Source: Streptomyces sp. NBC_01276 (lineage in GTDB: Bacteria > Actinomycetota > Actinomycetes > Streptomycetales > Streptomycetaceae). From it: a DNA stretch of 64,000 nucleotides. Every line of letters begins with the position of its first letter. The first letter of the stretch is position 1. Where the stretch lies: contig NZ_CP108442.1 in assembly GCF_041435355.1 (NCBI RefSeq), positions 3,968,001 to 4,032,000 of the forward strand, in the 5' to 3' direction. The notes beneath the pieces were generated by a model, which was given only the letters and a program-made list of their open reading frames with translations, did no database searches and was not told the origin of the DNA. Both the position numbers and the translations under genes were made by a program. Shown here piece after piece: positions 17,314 through 25,843 of this stretch.

Positions 17314-18011
17314 CGCGACCGGGCCCCGGGCAGCGGGACGTCCGTGAGGGCCGCGCACTCGTCGAGGGTGAGCTGCGACAGGCTCATGCTGCGCGTCCTG
17401 TCGTCCCAGACGTAGTCGGAGACCGAGCTGTACTGCGGGTTCGAGGTCGGCTCGCGGACGGCCAGGTGCCCGGCGGCCACCTCGACGCCCTCCAGTACCC
17501 CGCGCCGGGCCAGGATCCGGGCGATCCGGCCGTCGTCCCGGACGGTGTAGACGCGCAGTTCGCTGAGCCGGCCGTCCACGTCCAGGGCCGTGATCAGCTC
17601 CTCGCGGCCGTCACCCGTCAGGTCGTGCAGGACGCCGGGGCGCACCGGGCAGTCGGGCCCGCCGTCCGCGGTCCGGGTGCAGAGCGCGAGCCGCCGTACC
17701 GCGCGCGGGTCGACGAGGCGGCCCGTCCCGCCGTCCTCGGCGGTGGCGGAGGTGATGTCGGCCCGTACGACGGCCGGCGCGTCGACCCCGCGCATCGTCA
17801 GCGCCGGCGCCCTGGGGAGTCCCGGCACCGTGGCGGCCGCGCCCGGCTGCTGTCCCTCGGGAGCCGGGTCGGGGTGGATGTCCTTCCACAGGGTCTGGGG
17901 GGCGTGCACGGTGCCGAGGTCGCCCTCGCTCTTGAGCCCCTCCACGTCGGCGCACCCCGCCCCGCCCGCCAGAACGGCGGCGAGGACCATCACGGCCGGA
18001 ACCCGGTGCAT
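17301..18011 (-). CDS. Secreted lipoprotein paired with histidine kinase
   Basis: 236 aa. Lipoprotein signal peptide MHRVPAVMVLAAVLAGGAGCAD with lipobox AGGAGC, Cys at about residue 20. The mature part includes an FG-GAP-like segment LHDLTGDGREELITALDVDG, a calcium-loop pattern seen in integrin-like and VCBS repeats. The TGA lies inside the kinase start (overlap), so the two are translationally coupled. A membrane-anchored lipoprotein encoded with a sensor kinase recalls CseA-CseC, where the lipoprotein tunes kinase activity (analogy only; no sigE or response regulator here). Confidence 0.82.
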   Translation of the reverse strand: MHRVPAVMVLAAVLAGGAGCADVEGLKSEGDLGTVHAPQTLWKDIHPDPAPEGQQPGAAATVPGLPRAPALTMRGVDAPAVVRADITSATAEDGGTGRLVDPRAVRRLALCTRTADGGPDCPVRPGVLHDLTGDGREELITALDVDGRLSELRVYTVRDDGRIARILARRGVLEGVEVAAGHLAVREPTSNPQYSSVSDYVWDDRTRSMSLSQLTLDECAALTDVPLPGARSRCAR

Positions 18012-18119
18012 GCTCCGATGCTGCCCCGCCGCGGTCGGCCCGGCCCGGCCCGTGCGCCGTTCGGGGGACCGCGGCACCCGGCGGGCGGCGTCCGGCCGCC
18101 GCGGGCGCCGGCGGCCGGG

Positions 18120-20117
18120 TCAACGGTCCGGCTGGGCGATCGCGCGGGCCGCCGCGACCTCCTGGTGGACCGGGGCGAGGACGGAGTCCAGGGCCTCCGG
18201 CGGGAGGGGCCGGACGCGGACCTCCTTCAGGGTCGCGCTGCTGCGCACCCCCCGCGCCAGGCCGTGCAGCTCGTCCGTGAGGGCAGCCACCTCCTCGGCG
18301 CCGGGGGGAGCGGCTCCGTGGTTGACCCGGACCCGGGCCGCCGTCGTCGCGTCCACGATCCGTTCCACCGCCACCACCAGCGGCCACCACGCGGCGGCAC
18401 GCGGGCCGGTGGGCGGGGGTTCGGTCAGGGCCCGCTGGAACTCGTTGCGCACGTCGGAGAGGTCCCGGTAGATACGGCGGCGGGCCTTCTGCCGGGTCAG
18501 CCGGGCGGCCCGGAGCGCGGCGTCGTCCGCGAAGGGGGCGAAGGCCCGCTCCACGTAGCTGGCCGCGTCGTCCACGGCGGCGGCGAGCCGGTCCCCGATC
18601 CGGGTGTGCCAGCTCTCGGGCCACAGGAGGTAGCCGGCGACGAGGGCGATGGCGCAGCCGATGAGGCTGTCGATCAGGCGCGGCCGGATCAGGTCGAAGC
18701 CCTGGTGGTTGAGGAGGTCCGAGAGCAGCAGGATCACGGGGGTGATGGCCGCGGTCTGGAAGGCGTACCCCTTGGTGGAGAACACCGGGATCAGCATGGC
18801 CAGCAGCGCCATGACCGGTACGTCCCACCAGCCGCGCGGTACCTCGGCGAGGACGGCGGCCGACAGGACCAGCCCGCCGGCGGTGCCCAGGGCGCGCAGG
18901 ACGGCGCGGGAGAAGACGGAGCCGAAGTCCGGTTTGAGGACGAAGGTGACGGTCAGGGCGACCCAGTAGGACCGTTCCACCTCGATCAGGGAGACGAGGG
19001 ACTGCGCGAGCCCGATGCACAGGGCGAGGCGCAGCCCGTACCGCCAGGAGGCCCCGGACAGCATCGTGTCGCGCACCGCCCGCCGGGCCCTGATCCGCAG
19101 GGCCGCGGGCCGGCCGAGCCGGTCGTCGATGTCGTACGGGTCCGGTCCCGGGGAGCGCACGGTGGCCGCGGCGTACGTCAGCGCGGAGTCGAGGGCCCGC
19201 TCGGAGGGGCTCCGCGGTGCGGGCAGGTCCGGTACGGGGGCGCCGGGGCGGCCCTCCTCGACGGCCCGCGCCAGTTCCCGTACGGCCGCCGGGAGCGCGG
19301 GCGGCAGGGGCCGGCCGCGCAGGTGGGCGGCGGGCGCGGCCTCGACCAGCGGGATCAGCGCGTTCAGCTGGGCGAGCAGCCGCACCAGCGAGGGGCTGCG
19401 GCCGTGCACCCGGGCCCGGCGGCCCAGGACGAGGTCGTAGGCGTGGTTCAGGGCCTGGGTGAGCTGGTGGCGGCGTTCCTCGTACGCGGGTCCGCCCGCG
19501 GCCTCCAGGCTGTCGGCGAGGGCCCGGTAGGCGGACGCGACGGCGGTCCGTTCGGGCAGCCGGCCGCGCAGTGGCCAGCCCAGCAGGCTCAGGGCGAGCA
19601 CGAACAGGCCGCCGGCGCTGAGCAGCAGCGGGGCGGTCCACCAGGGTTCGGGCATCGGCAGGCCGGCCCCGACGACCGCGTTGAGCAGGAGCAGCAGTCC
19701 GGACACGGAGGCGACGGTGCCGATCGAGGAGATCATCCCGGAAACGAGGGCGATCAGGGTGAGGACGCCGACGGCGAGCCAGCCGTGCCCGTAGACGAGG
19801 GTGCCGGCGGCGACGCCGACGGCTCCGAAGAACTGCGGGACGGCGATGTTCAGGATCCGCATCCGGTACGCGTCGGCGGTGTCGCCGATGACCCCGGAGA
19901 GGGCGCCCATGGAGACGAGGGCGCCGTACTCGGGCTCGTCCAGGGCGAAGCCGACGGCGAGCGGGGTGGCCAGCGCGATCCCGGCGCGGACGGCCGCCGC
20001 CCAGGGGACGGGCGCGCGGCTCGGCCGCAGTCCGGCGAGCAGCCAGGCGGGGGGTGCCAGCGGATTCGGCCGCAGCCGCCCGGACGGTATGTGCTCGGTG
20101 CGTCGTTCGGTGGTCAT
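18120..20117 (-). CDS. FUSC family membrane protein
   Basis: 665 aa with two membrane halves: about six helices in residues 40-180 and another set near 370-500, separated by a soluble helical stretch. This is the aromatic-acid exporter/FUSC layout. Diagnostic segments are VSMGALSGVIGDTADAYRMRI in the first half and ERSYWVALTVTFVLKPDFGSVFSRAVLRALGT in the second. The family includes AaeB-like exporters of weak aromatic acids; the substrate here is unknown. It lies 108 bp upstream of the lipoprotein/kinase operon on the same strand and could be co-transcribed. Confidence 0.88.
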   Translation of the reverse strand: MTTERRTEHIPSGRLRPNPLAPPAWLLAGLRPSRAPVPWAAAVRAGIALATPLAVGFALDEPEYGALVSMGALSGVIGDTADAYRMRILNIAVPQFFGAVGVAAGTLVYGHGWLAVGVLTLIALVSGMISSIGTVASVSGLLLLLNAVVGAGLPMPEPWWTAPLLLSAGGLFVLALSLLGWPLRGRLPERTAVASAYRALADSLEAAGGPAYEERRHQLTQALNHAYDLVLGRRARVHGRSPSLVRLLAQLNALIPLVEAAPAAHLRGRPLPPALPAAVRELARAVEEGRPGAPVPDLPAPRSPSERALDSALTYAAATVRSPGPDPYDIDDRLGRPAALRIRARRAVRDTMLSGASWRYGLRLALCIGLAQSLVSLIEVERSYWVALTVTFVLKPDFGSVFSRAVLRALGTAGGLVLSAAVLAEVPRGWWDVPVMALLAMLIPVFSTKGYAFQTAAITPVILLLSDLLNHQGFDLIRPRLIDSLIGCAIALVAGYLLWPESWHTRIGDRLAAAVDDAASYVERAFAPFADDAALRAARLTRQKARRRIYRDLSDVRNEFQRALTEPPPTGPRAAAWWPLVVAVERIVDATTAARVRVNHGAAPPGAEEVAALTDELHGLARGVRSSATLKEVRVRPLPPEALDSVLAPVHQEVAAARAIAQPDR

Positions 20118-20192
20118 TCCGCTTCCGTGTCGCCACTCGCGAATCGGTTCTTCTGGGGAGTTCTGCGGAGTATGGGTGTGTACGTACCGAGC

Positions 20193-21020
20193 TTATGGGG
20201 TGCGGCGCAGCCGTCCGGCCAGCCAGGCGGCCAGGGCCGCCGCCAGCCCGACGGTGAGGACCACCCAGGAGGTGGTCCGCAGGAACGCGGTGAGCGCGTC
20301 GTACACCGCTCCGGCGGCGGCCCTGTCGACGTCGGCGGGCAGGTCGTCGAGGGTGAGGCGGCGGCACAGGACCACCGCGGTCCACAGCAGCACGGCCCCC
20401 GCGGCCAGCCCGAGACCGGTGGCGAGGACGGCGCGCCGGCGGTGGACGGCGACCGCGACGGCCAGGACGGCCAGGCACAGGGTCAGCAGGGGGAGCCAGA
20501 CACCCGCGATCTGGAGCATGCGGAACCCCTTCCGGAGCGCGCCGAGGTTGTCGTACTCCATGACCTTCACGGTCAGGTGGGTTTCCGGGATGCGGTCGGC
20601 GAAGGGCACGCCGTCGGCGATCAGTTCCCCTCTGACCTGGGCGATCACCGGGGCGAGGTCGATGGTGACCGCGTCCCCGTGGCCGGAGTCGAGGGCGGCG
20701 AGGAAGGCGGCGTGCGCGGCGCGGTTGGCGGCGTCCCAGGCCGTGCGGTACGCCGGGGTCCCGGCGAAGGAGCGCAGGGCCTCGCCGATCAGGGCGTCGA
20801 CGCCGCCCTGGAACGGGCCCGCGTCGATCTGTCCGGAGAGGGCGCGGGTGGCCTGGGTGACGACCACGCCCCGGACTGCCGGGTCGTCGGCGAGCGGGGC
20901 CATGGCGGCGGTGTAGCGGTCGGCGTTCCCCAGCTCCCGGTCGGCCCAGTAGGCGACCGCGCTCGCGGGCACGAGGAGGGCCACGAGCACGACGAGGGCC
21001 GCCGACAGGTAGGTGCGCAC
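20193..21020 (-). CDS. Four-helix membrane protein with large extracytoplasmic loop
   Basis: 275 aa. TM1 at 4-26, an extracytoplasmic domain (about 27-175) beginning with a YWADRELGNADRYTAAMAPLADDPAVR pattern, then three TM helices near 180-200, 205-225 and 250-270. The same architecture and motifs occur in a paralogue at 37392-38732 (matching DTNRYVSTVAPLASNPAV and a WLP motif before the second helix). No enzymatic residues are recognisable. GTG 21020 is the best start; upstream in-frame sequence is Arg/Pro-rich and non-coding in character. Its TAA-free spacing from FUSC (75 bp) suggests a shared transcript. Confidence 0.75.
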   Translation of the reverse strand: MRTYLSAALVVLVALLVPASAVAYWADRELGNADRYTAAMAPLADDPAVRGVVVTQATRALSGQIDAGPFQGGVDALIGEALRSFAGTPAYRTAWDAANRAAHAAFLAALDSGHGDAVTIDLAPVIAQVRGELIADGVPFADRIPETHLTVKVMEYDNLGALRKGFRMLQIAGVWLPLLTLCLAVLAVAVAVHRRRAVLATGLGLAAGAVLLWTAVVLCRRLTLDDLPADVDRAAAGAVYDALTAFLRTTSWVVLTVGLAAALAAWLAGRLRRTP

Positions 21021-21250
21021 GTCACCAGGGAATGCCCCGGGCGGCGGGCGGCGCCACCCCTGTTGCTGCGTCCGGGTGGGCCCGGCGGTGCCGGTGGCGG
21101 CCGGGGCCGCGGCGGTCCCCGTGCGGTGCGGGCGTCCGGGCGGTGCGACGGGCGTCCGGCGGGGCGGGACCGGGCCACCCGGACGAGTGATCCACTTGCC
21201 GCCCCGGGACGCCGGGTGTGCCCTGGATGATGGAAGAGAGGAGCCCCGCC

Positions 21251-21661
21251 ATGGCACATGCGGCACCCACCGTGTCCCGGAGGCAGCGCCCCACGACATC
21301 GGTGAACGTGGACCACAGCAGCAGGAACGCCCTGATCCGTGCGCTGCTGCTCGGCCTCGTGTACGGGGTCTGGGCGGCCCAGATCGAGCGCGACACGGGC
21401 CCGGTGACCGTGGGCAACGTCTTCTACGGGATCCTGTGCGGCGTGCTGTTCGCCGGCGTCATGTTCGCCCTCCACGAGTTCGGTCCGCGCCTGATGCGGG
21501 AGCTGCACGCCACCGCCTACGGCGCCTTCGCGGGCGTGGCCGTCGGCTACCTGCACAGCCTCACCGGCGCCTCCGTGCTCCGCTCCACCACCGTCGGTCT
21601 CGCCGCCGGCGCGGGCGTCGGACTCGCCGCCTTCTACCGCTACTACACGCGGGAGGACTGA
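21251..21661 (+). CDS. Small membrane protein, function unknown
   Basis: 136 aa. Soluble N-terminus of about 30 residues with several basic residues, then four short hydrophobic segments (about 33-50, 55-75, 90-108 and 112-128), the last two Gly/Ala-rich. It ends AFYRYYTRED. Good ribosome site GAGAGGAG upstream of ATG 21251. No family recognised. Divergent from the four-helix membrane protein. Confidence 0.72.
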   Translation: MAHAAPTVSRRQRPTTSVNVDHSSRNALIRALLLGLVYGVWAAQIERDTGPVTVGNVFYGILCGVLFAGVMFALHEFGPRLMRELHATAYGAFAGVAVGYLHSLTGASVLRSTTVGLAAGAGVGLAAFYRYYTRED

Positions 21662-21770
21662 GCCCCGTCCGGCGCCCGGCGCCGCCCCGTGCCGGTGGCC
21701 GGCACGGGGCGGTGGCCGTGTCCGGTGGCCGGTTCGAGGCGGCCACCGGCACGGAGCGCCCGGCGGGTGG

Positions 21771-22013
21771 CTAGGCGGCGGGAGAGGCCGGGCCCGGCCG
21801 TGCTCCCGCCTCCGGCTCCTTCTCCCGGCCCGCGGGCGTGGCTGCGGTCGTGCCCGCGGTCGCGGTCACGGTTGCGGTCGCGACCACCGCCTCGGGGTCG
21901 GCCTGCCGCGGCGCGGGCGCGGGCCGGTCCGGGGCCGGGCGGACCGGCGGGGCGTGGCGGGCGACCTCGGCGCGGAGCATGGCGTTCAGGGCGGCGTACG
22001 GGTCGATGGGCAT
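21771..22013 (-). CDS. Small hypothetical protein, disordered C-terminus
   Basis: 80 aa. A short helical N-terminus (MPIDPYAALNAMLRAEVARHAPP) precedes a Pro/Ala/Thr-rich unstructured tail. Ribosome site GTGAGG 7 nt upstream of ATG 22013 supports translation. It lies 56 bp downstream of the secreted-protein gene on the same strand. No recognised domain. The low-complexity tail lowers confidence that the whole ORF is functional. Confidence 0.55.
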   Translation of the reverse strand: MPIDPYAALNAMLRAEVARHAPPVRPAPDRPAPAPRQADPEAVVATATVTATAGTTAATPAGREKEPEAGARPGPASPAA

Positions 22014-22069
22014 GGCGGAACCTCACGGTGGTTCGGGAGTGTGGGGGGACACGCTGCTGCTCGGCCCGC

Positions 22070-22441
22070 TCAGCAGCGCAGGACCACGCTCCGTACCGTC
22101 CGCAGGGATCCTGCCGGTGCGGCCTCCCCGCCCCGGGCGGCGTGCGGCGGCCGAGCCGCATCGCACACGTGTTTCACGTGAAACATCCCCGGCAGCCGCC
22201 GGACGGTGGGCGCCGTGCGCACCGCCGTCCGTACGGCCGCGCGGGCGTCGGAGTCCGCCGCCGCCCCGTCCGACTGCCCTTCGGTGGGCTCGGCGGGGGC
22301 GGAGGAGGCCGAACGGGAGTCCGCGGCCAGGGCGGAGGCCGTACTCGCCGCCGGACCGGTGCCGAACAGGCACAGCAGCGCGACGCAGGCCACCGTCAGG
22401 GCCCGCGCCAGCACCGTCCGCGCGTACCGCGCACCGCTCAT
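22070..22441 (-). CDS. Small secreted/anchored hypothetical protein containing parS
   Basis: 123 aa with an N-terminal signal segment (RTVLARALTVACVALLCLFGTG, residues 8-29, then AASTASALA giving a possible cleavage site) and a Ser/Ala/Asp-rich mature part. GGAGGGCGGC precedes ATG 22441. Codons for MFHVKH are formed by the perfect parS palindrome at 22170-22185, so the chromosome-partition site constrains this part of the protein. It lies 123 bp downstream of the sortase-like gene on the same strand. Function unknown. Confidence 0.62.
   Translation of the reverse strand: MSGARYARTVLARALTVACVALLCLFGTGPAASTASALAADSRSASSAPAEPTEGQSDGAAADSDARAAVRTAVRTAPTVRRLPGMFHVKHVCDAARPPHAARGGEAAPAGSLRTVRSVVLRC
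22170..22185. other. parS: parS centromere site (ParB binding)
   Basis: TGTTTCACGTGAAACA is a perfect 16-bp palindrome identical to the bacterial parS consensus. Streptomyces carries many such sites clustered around oriC, bound by ParB. This one is inside a coding sequence. It supports placement of the window in the origin-proximal core. Confidence 0.93.
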
Positions 22442-22563
22442 GCCGCCCTCCATGCCCCGGTGCACCGGGCGGCTCCCCCGCCGGGCCCGAGAAGCCCCCG
22501 ACCGGGGGACGAAGACACCCCCCTCGGCTGACAGCCGCCACCGCCCCACCGGGACCCCCGCGC

Positions 22564-23148
22564 TCAGTGGGTGCGCAGCGGCCCGGTCAGCCGCGCCAGG
22601 ACCGTGGTCTCCCCGCTGATCAGCCGCAGCCGGGCCCGCCCGGGCCGGTCGGCGGAGCCGCCGACCCTGCCGGGCGAGATCCGTTCGACGGTGAACACGG
22701 CCGTACGGTGGTCCGCGCGCGGGATCTCGATGGTGCGCCCCCGCCGCAGTCCGGCGAGCGGCAGCCCGTCCCCGCTGACCACGGCGGTGCCCGCGCTGCC
22801 GGGTAGCGGGCCTTCGGGGTCCCAGCCGGCCATGCCCTCGGCGTTCTGCGGACCCCGCGCCAGCGGGAGGTCCACCCCCAGGCTGGGGATGCGCAGCCGC
22901 AGCGGGCGCGAGGCGCGCAGCGGTGCGGCGGACACGCCCCGGGTCACGGTGCCCGGACCGTGCGTCCCAGAGTGTTCGAGCCCGCGCACGAGCCGCCGGT
23001 GTCCGGACAGGCCCAGCGCCCGGGAGGGCAGCGCGTCGGCGGTGCCGGTGGTGGCGGGCTCCGCGCCCTGGCTGCCGCGCAGCAGGCCCACTCCGGTGCA
23101 GATCAGAGTGACCGTCAGCGCGGCGACGATCCACTGGGCGCGGGCCAT
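22564..23148 (-). CDS. Class F sortase-like protein lacking catalytic His and Cys
   Basis: 194 aa. N-terminal membrane anchor (WIVAALTVTLICTGVGLL, residues 6-23), then a sortase-fold core: LRLRIPSLGVDLPLA, GMAGWDPEGPLPGSAGTAVVSGD and RGRTIEIPR. In active class F sortases the segment after PGxxGxAVxxG has His (GHV/GHR), and the penultimate strand ends in LVTCGG. Here these positions read GDG and LISGET, so both the catalytic His and Cys are gone. The fold is recognisable but transpeptidation is unlikely: probably a pseudoenzyme or scaffold. GGGAGG precedes ATG 23148. Confidence 0.78.
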   Translation of the reverse strand: MARAQWIVAALTVTLICTGVGLLRGSQGAEPATTGTADALPSRALGLSGHRRLVRGLEHSGTHGPGTVTRGVSAAPLRASRPLRLRIPSLGVDLPLARGPQNAEGMAGWDPEGPLPGSAGTAVVSGDGLPLAGLRRGRTIEIPRADHRTAVFTVERISPGRVGGSADRPGRARLRLISGETTVLARLTGPLRTH

Positions 23149-23403
23149 GGCGTTCCTCCCGGGCCGGCTCGGGCGGCCGGTTCCTGTGAGCAGTGGACCG
23201 CTCCCGGGCGCCCGGCACCGCACGGGCACGCCGGGAAGTGACGGTTCGTCATCGGTGTGTCGTGGCTGTGCTCCGGTGTCTTCGCAGCTCGGGGGCGGTG
23301 CGCCGGGCGCGCTCCCGGTGGGTCGACGCCGTGCGCCCGAACGGGTGAGGGCGGATCCGGCGTGCGACGGCCCCCGCCCCGCGCGCCCTGCCGGGCGGCA
23401 CGT

Positions 23404-24507
23404 TCAGCCCCCTGACGCGGCGTCCGGGTCCGCGACGGCGGTCGACGGCAGGGGCTGCGCGGGCCAGTCCAGCAGCCGGGCCCCGATCGCCGCCGTCTGC
23501 AGGGTGTACCGCTGCACGGGATCTCCGGGGTCGTGGCCGGTCATCCGGTGGATCCGCTCCAGCCGGTAGGTCAGTGCCCGCACGCTCAGGCGCAGCCGCC
23601 GGGCCGACTCCGCGGCCACGCACCCGGAGTCGAAGTACGCCGTCAGGGTCTCCAGCAGCGGCCCGGCCCCGCCCCGGCCGGCCCGCAGCGGCCCGAGCAC
23701 GCTCAGCACCAGGTCGGCCAGGGCGGCCCGGTCCCGGGTCAGCAGCGGGAACACCAGCAGGTCGGCGGCGCGCAGTACGGGTCCCTCGAAGCCGAGGCGG
23801 TCCGCGAGGCCGAGGGCGTCGCGGGCCTCCTCGTACGAGGCCGCGATCCCGCCCGTGCCCGGACGCGTGCGCCCGACCGCGACGAGCCCCGCGCCCGGGA
23901 ACGCCGCGCACGCCTGCCGCGCGAAGTGGACCGGCACCTCGTCCCGGTCGCCCGGGGCCACGCAGACCAGCAGGCCGTCCTTGGTGGCGAGGAGGGCGGC
24001 GCCGTCCCCGAACCGCCCGGTCAGGGCCGCCTCCACGCGGCGGGCGGCCGGGCCCGCGTCCTCGCAGGGCTGCGGGCCGCGCGCCACGGCCACCGTGTAC
24101 GCGGGCGCCTGGGCCGGTCCGAAGCGCGACGCCCGTTCGGCGAGGCGGCAGGGGTCTCCCCGGCCGAGCAGCAGGTCGTCGACGTACTCCCGGCGGGCGG
24201 CTTCCTCGCGGCGCACCACCAGGTGCCGGGCCCGCTCGTAGCCCTCGGCGAAGGCGTCCACGGCCTGCTCCGCCGCCGCCAGCACGGGGTCCGGGGCGCC
24301 GTGCCCTTCGAGTGCGGCCCGGGTGGCGGCGAGATGGGCGCCGACGAGGTTCCGCAGCCCGTACCCGGCGGCGGCGGCCCGCGCGCCGAGGGCCCGCCGG
24401 GTGGCGAGTGCCTCGGGGCCGGGGCGGCGTCCGGTGGTCCGGACGTCCGCGAGGATCCCCGCGTACCCGGTCAGATATTCCTCGGGTACGTCCCGCCCTG
24501 ACGCCAC
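23404..24507 (-). CDS. PucR/CdaR-type helix-turn-helix regulator
   Basis: 367 aa. A GGDEF-like/PucR-type central region (about 150-270) is followed by the C-terminal PucR HTH: TLTAYFDSGCVAAESARRLRLSVRALTYRLERIHRMTGHDP. This domain order is typical of actinobacterial regulators of purine, amino-acid and secondary metabolism. GTG 24507 is preferred because GGGGAG lies about 6 nt upstream; an in-frame ATG at 24537 has a poor ribosome site. No obvious target is adjacent, although a uricase (a PucR-type target elsewhere) lies 2.3 kb away. Confidence 0.86.
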   Translation of the reverse strand: MASGRDVPEEYLTGYAGILADVRTTGRRPGPEALATRRALGARAAAAGYGLRNLVGAHLAATRAALEGHGAPDPVLAAAEQAVDAFAEGYERARHLVVRREEAARREYVDDLLLGRGDPCRLAERASRFGPAQAPAYTVAVARGPQPCEDAGPAARRVEAALTGRFGDGAALLATKDGLLVCVAPGDRDEVPVHFARQACAAFPGAGLVAVGRTRPGTGGIAASYEEARDALGLADRLGFEGPVLRAADLLVFPLLTRDRAALADLVLSVLGPLRAGRGGAGPLLETLTAYFDSGCVAAESARRLRLSVRALTYRLERIHRMTGHDPGDPVQRYTLQTAAIGARLLDWPAQPLPSTAVADPDAASGG

Positions 24508-24584
24508 ACCAGCTCCCCGCTCCGTTCGAACTCCCATTGTCGCCAGGGGGTTCGCGGGGCCCAGGGCCGGGGCGGGCAAGACGC

Positions 24585-24830
24585 TCAGATCACCACGAAC
24601 GCGACCGCCGCCGCCCCCATGAGGGCGGCGGCGAGGTGGATCGCGGGGTGGCCGTAGTCGCCGAACCAGAGTTGGCGGGCCAGTCCGCCCAGGGCGGCCA
24701 GGGCGGTGATGACCCCGATCTGCGCGAGCAGGGTCGCGGCCGTGAACGGGGCCAGGAGCAGGAGTAAGGAGTTCAGCCAGAAGGGTGCGGCGCCGGTCCA
24801 GCCCCGCCAATGCCAGATCGCGGACGGCAT
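24585..24830 (-). CDS. Small hypothetical membrane protein
   Basis: 81 aa. Trp-rich start (MPSAIWHWRGWTGAAPFWLN), then three hydrophobic segments (about 22-40, 42-55 and 62-80). ATG 24830 has GGGAG 7 nt upstream; an in-frame ATG at 24851 lacks one. It lies between the PucR gene and cbtA on the same strand. No domain recognised. Confidence 0.6.
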   Translation of the reverse strand: MPSAIWHWRGWTGAAPFWLNSLLLLLAPFTAATLLAQIGVITALAALGGLARQLWFGDYGHPAIHLAAALMGAAAVAFVVI

Positions 24831-24873
24831 GTCCCGGCTCCCACCTTCCACACCCGCAACAGGCGTGTCGTGC

Positions 24874-25626
24874 TCAACTCATCGGCTGTACAGCCTCCTG
24901 GGGTGCGGCGGCCGGGGCAATAGCGCGTTCGGCTAGAAATCCGAAGGCCAGGCCGAAAGTCGTCCACAGGGCCGCCTGGATGCCCAGCGAGGCGAGGCGG
25001 AACTGCCAGATCAGCGCGGCCGGGAAGTCGGCTGGCACCTCGTTGATGCCGGGGAGCAGGGCGTAGGCGATGCCCACCGCCACGACGAAGGACAGCGAGG
25101 CGACGGTCGAGGCGTTCCAGTTGCCCAGGGAGGGGGCCAGGCGCCGCCCCAGGATCAGGGCACCCGCCGCGAGCAGCAGGCTCAGGGCGATCATCAGGAC
25201 GAACAGGGTGGTCCGCCGGACGACGGTGTCGGGGTCGCCCACGGCCGGCGGGTTGGCCGGGTACTTGAGGAACGGGACCAGGTTCACGGTGAGGAACAGG
25301 CCCCCGGAGACCAGCGCGGCGGTGGCCCGCGGGCCGAAGCGGCCGAGCCGGCCCAGTGCGTAGCAGAAGACGAGCGCGGCGATGCCGCCGAGCGCGACGC
25401 CGTAGAGGAGGGTGCCGGTGCCGAGGCCGGCCGTGGCCTGCAGGGCCCGGCTGACCGGGGCGTCCTCGGCGTGGTCGTGCCCGGCGGAGGCGGCTTCCTC
25501 GATGGCGATGGCCGCGTCCACCTTGGACTCGCCGAGGACGTACGCGACGAGGAAGGCGGCCACACCGGCGAGCAGGCCGGCCAGCATGCCCCGGATCAGC
25601 AGGACACGTGGGGAGATGCGGTTCAT
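24874..25626 (-). CDS. cbtA: Cobalt transporter subunit CbtA
   Basis: 250 aa integral membrane protein of the CbtA family, with about six helices. His- and acid-rich EEAASAGHDHAEDAPVSR follows the first helix (residues 42-60), and LKYPANPPAVGDPDTV is the diagnostic extracytoplasmic loop. Works with CbtB in B12-regulated cobalt uptake. cbtB lies 217 bp upstream on the same strand, and a cobalamin riboswitch precedes cbtB. A 9-bp hairpin sits in the cbtB-cbtA gap and may set their ratio. Confidence 0.92.
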   Translation of the reverse strand: MNRISPRVLLIRGMLAGLLAGVAAFLVAYVLGESKVDAAIAIEEAASAGHDHAEDAPVSRALQATAGLGTGTLLYGVALGGIAALVFCYALGRLGRFGPRATAALVSGGLFLTVNLVPFLKYPANPPAVGDPDTVVRRTTLFVLMIALSLLLAAGALILGRRLAPSLGNWNASTVASLSFVVAVGIAYALLPGINEVPADFPAALIWQFRLASLGIQAALWTTFGLAFGFLAERAIAPAAAPQEAVQPMS

Positions 25627-25718
25627 GCGTCGGTTTCCCTTGCTGCAGCGGAGAGGGGGGGAGCGGGGATCTCCGGGGTCCACAGGGCAGGCGGAAGCGG
25701 CACGCGGGCCGTACGGCG

Positions 25719-25743
25719 CTCCGCGGGTGCGTGCCCCGCGGAG
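25719..25743 (-). other. Hairpin in the cbtB-cbtA intergenic region
   Basis: CTCCGCGGG (25719-25727) and CCCGCGGAG (25735-25743) form a perfect 9-bp stem with a 7-nt loop. No U-run follows on the minus strand. It could be a partial terminator or an mRNA-stability element between cbtB and cbtA. The rest of the 217-bp gap shows nothing else. Confidence 0.45.
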
Positions 25744-25843
25744 TCACGCAGGGGAGCCGCCCGGTTGACGGGCCCTGCGCAGAGCCGTACCGGCGCCGCG
25801 CGCGGGGGAGTTCCCGGCGGCGCGTGGACCGGGGATCAGCCGG

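Noticed and set aside
17466..21230. A 1254-codon open frame on the plus strand
   Set aside because: It is the antisense shadow of four minus-strand genes (lipoprotein, FUSC, membrane protein and intervening sequence); composition is Gly/Arg/Pro/Gln-rich with no domain.
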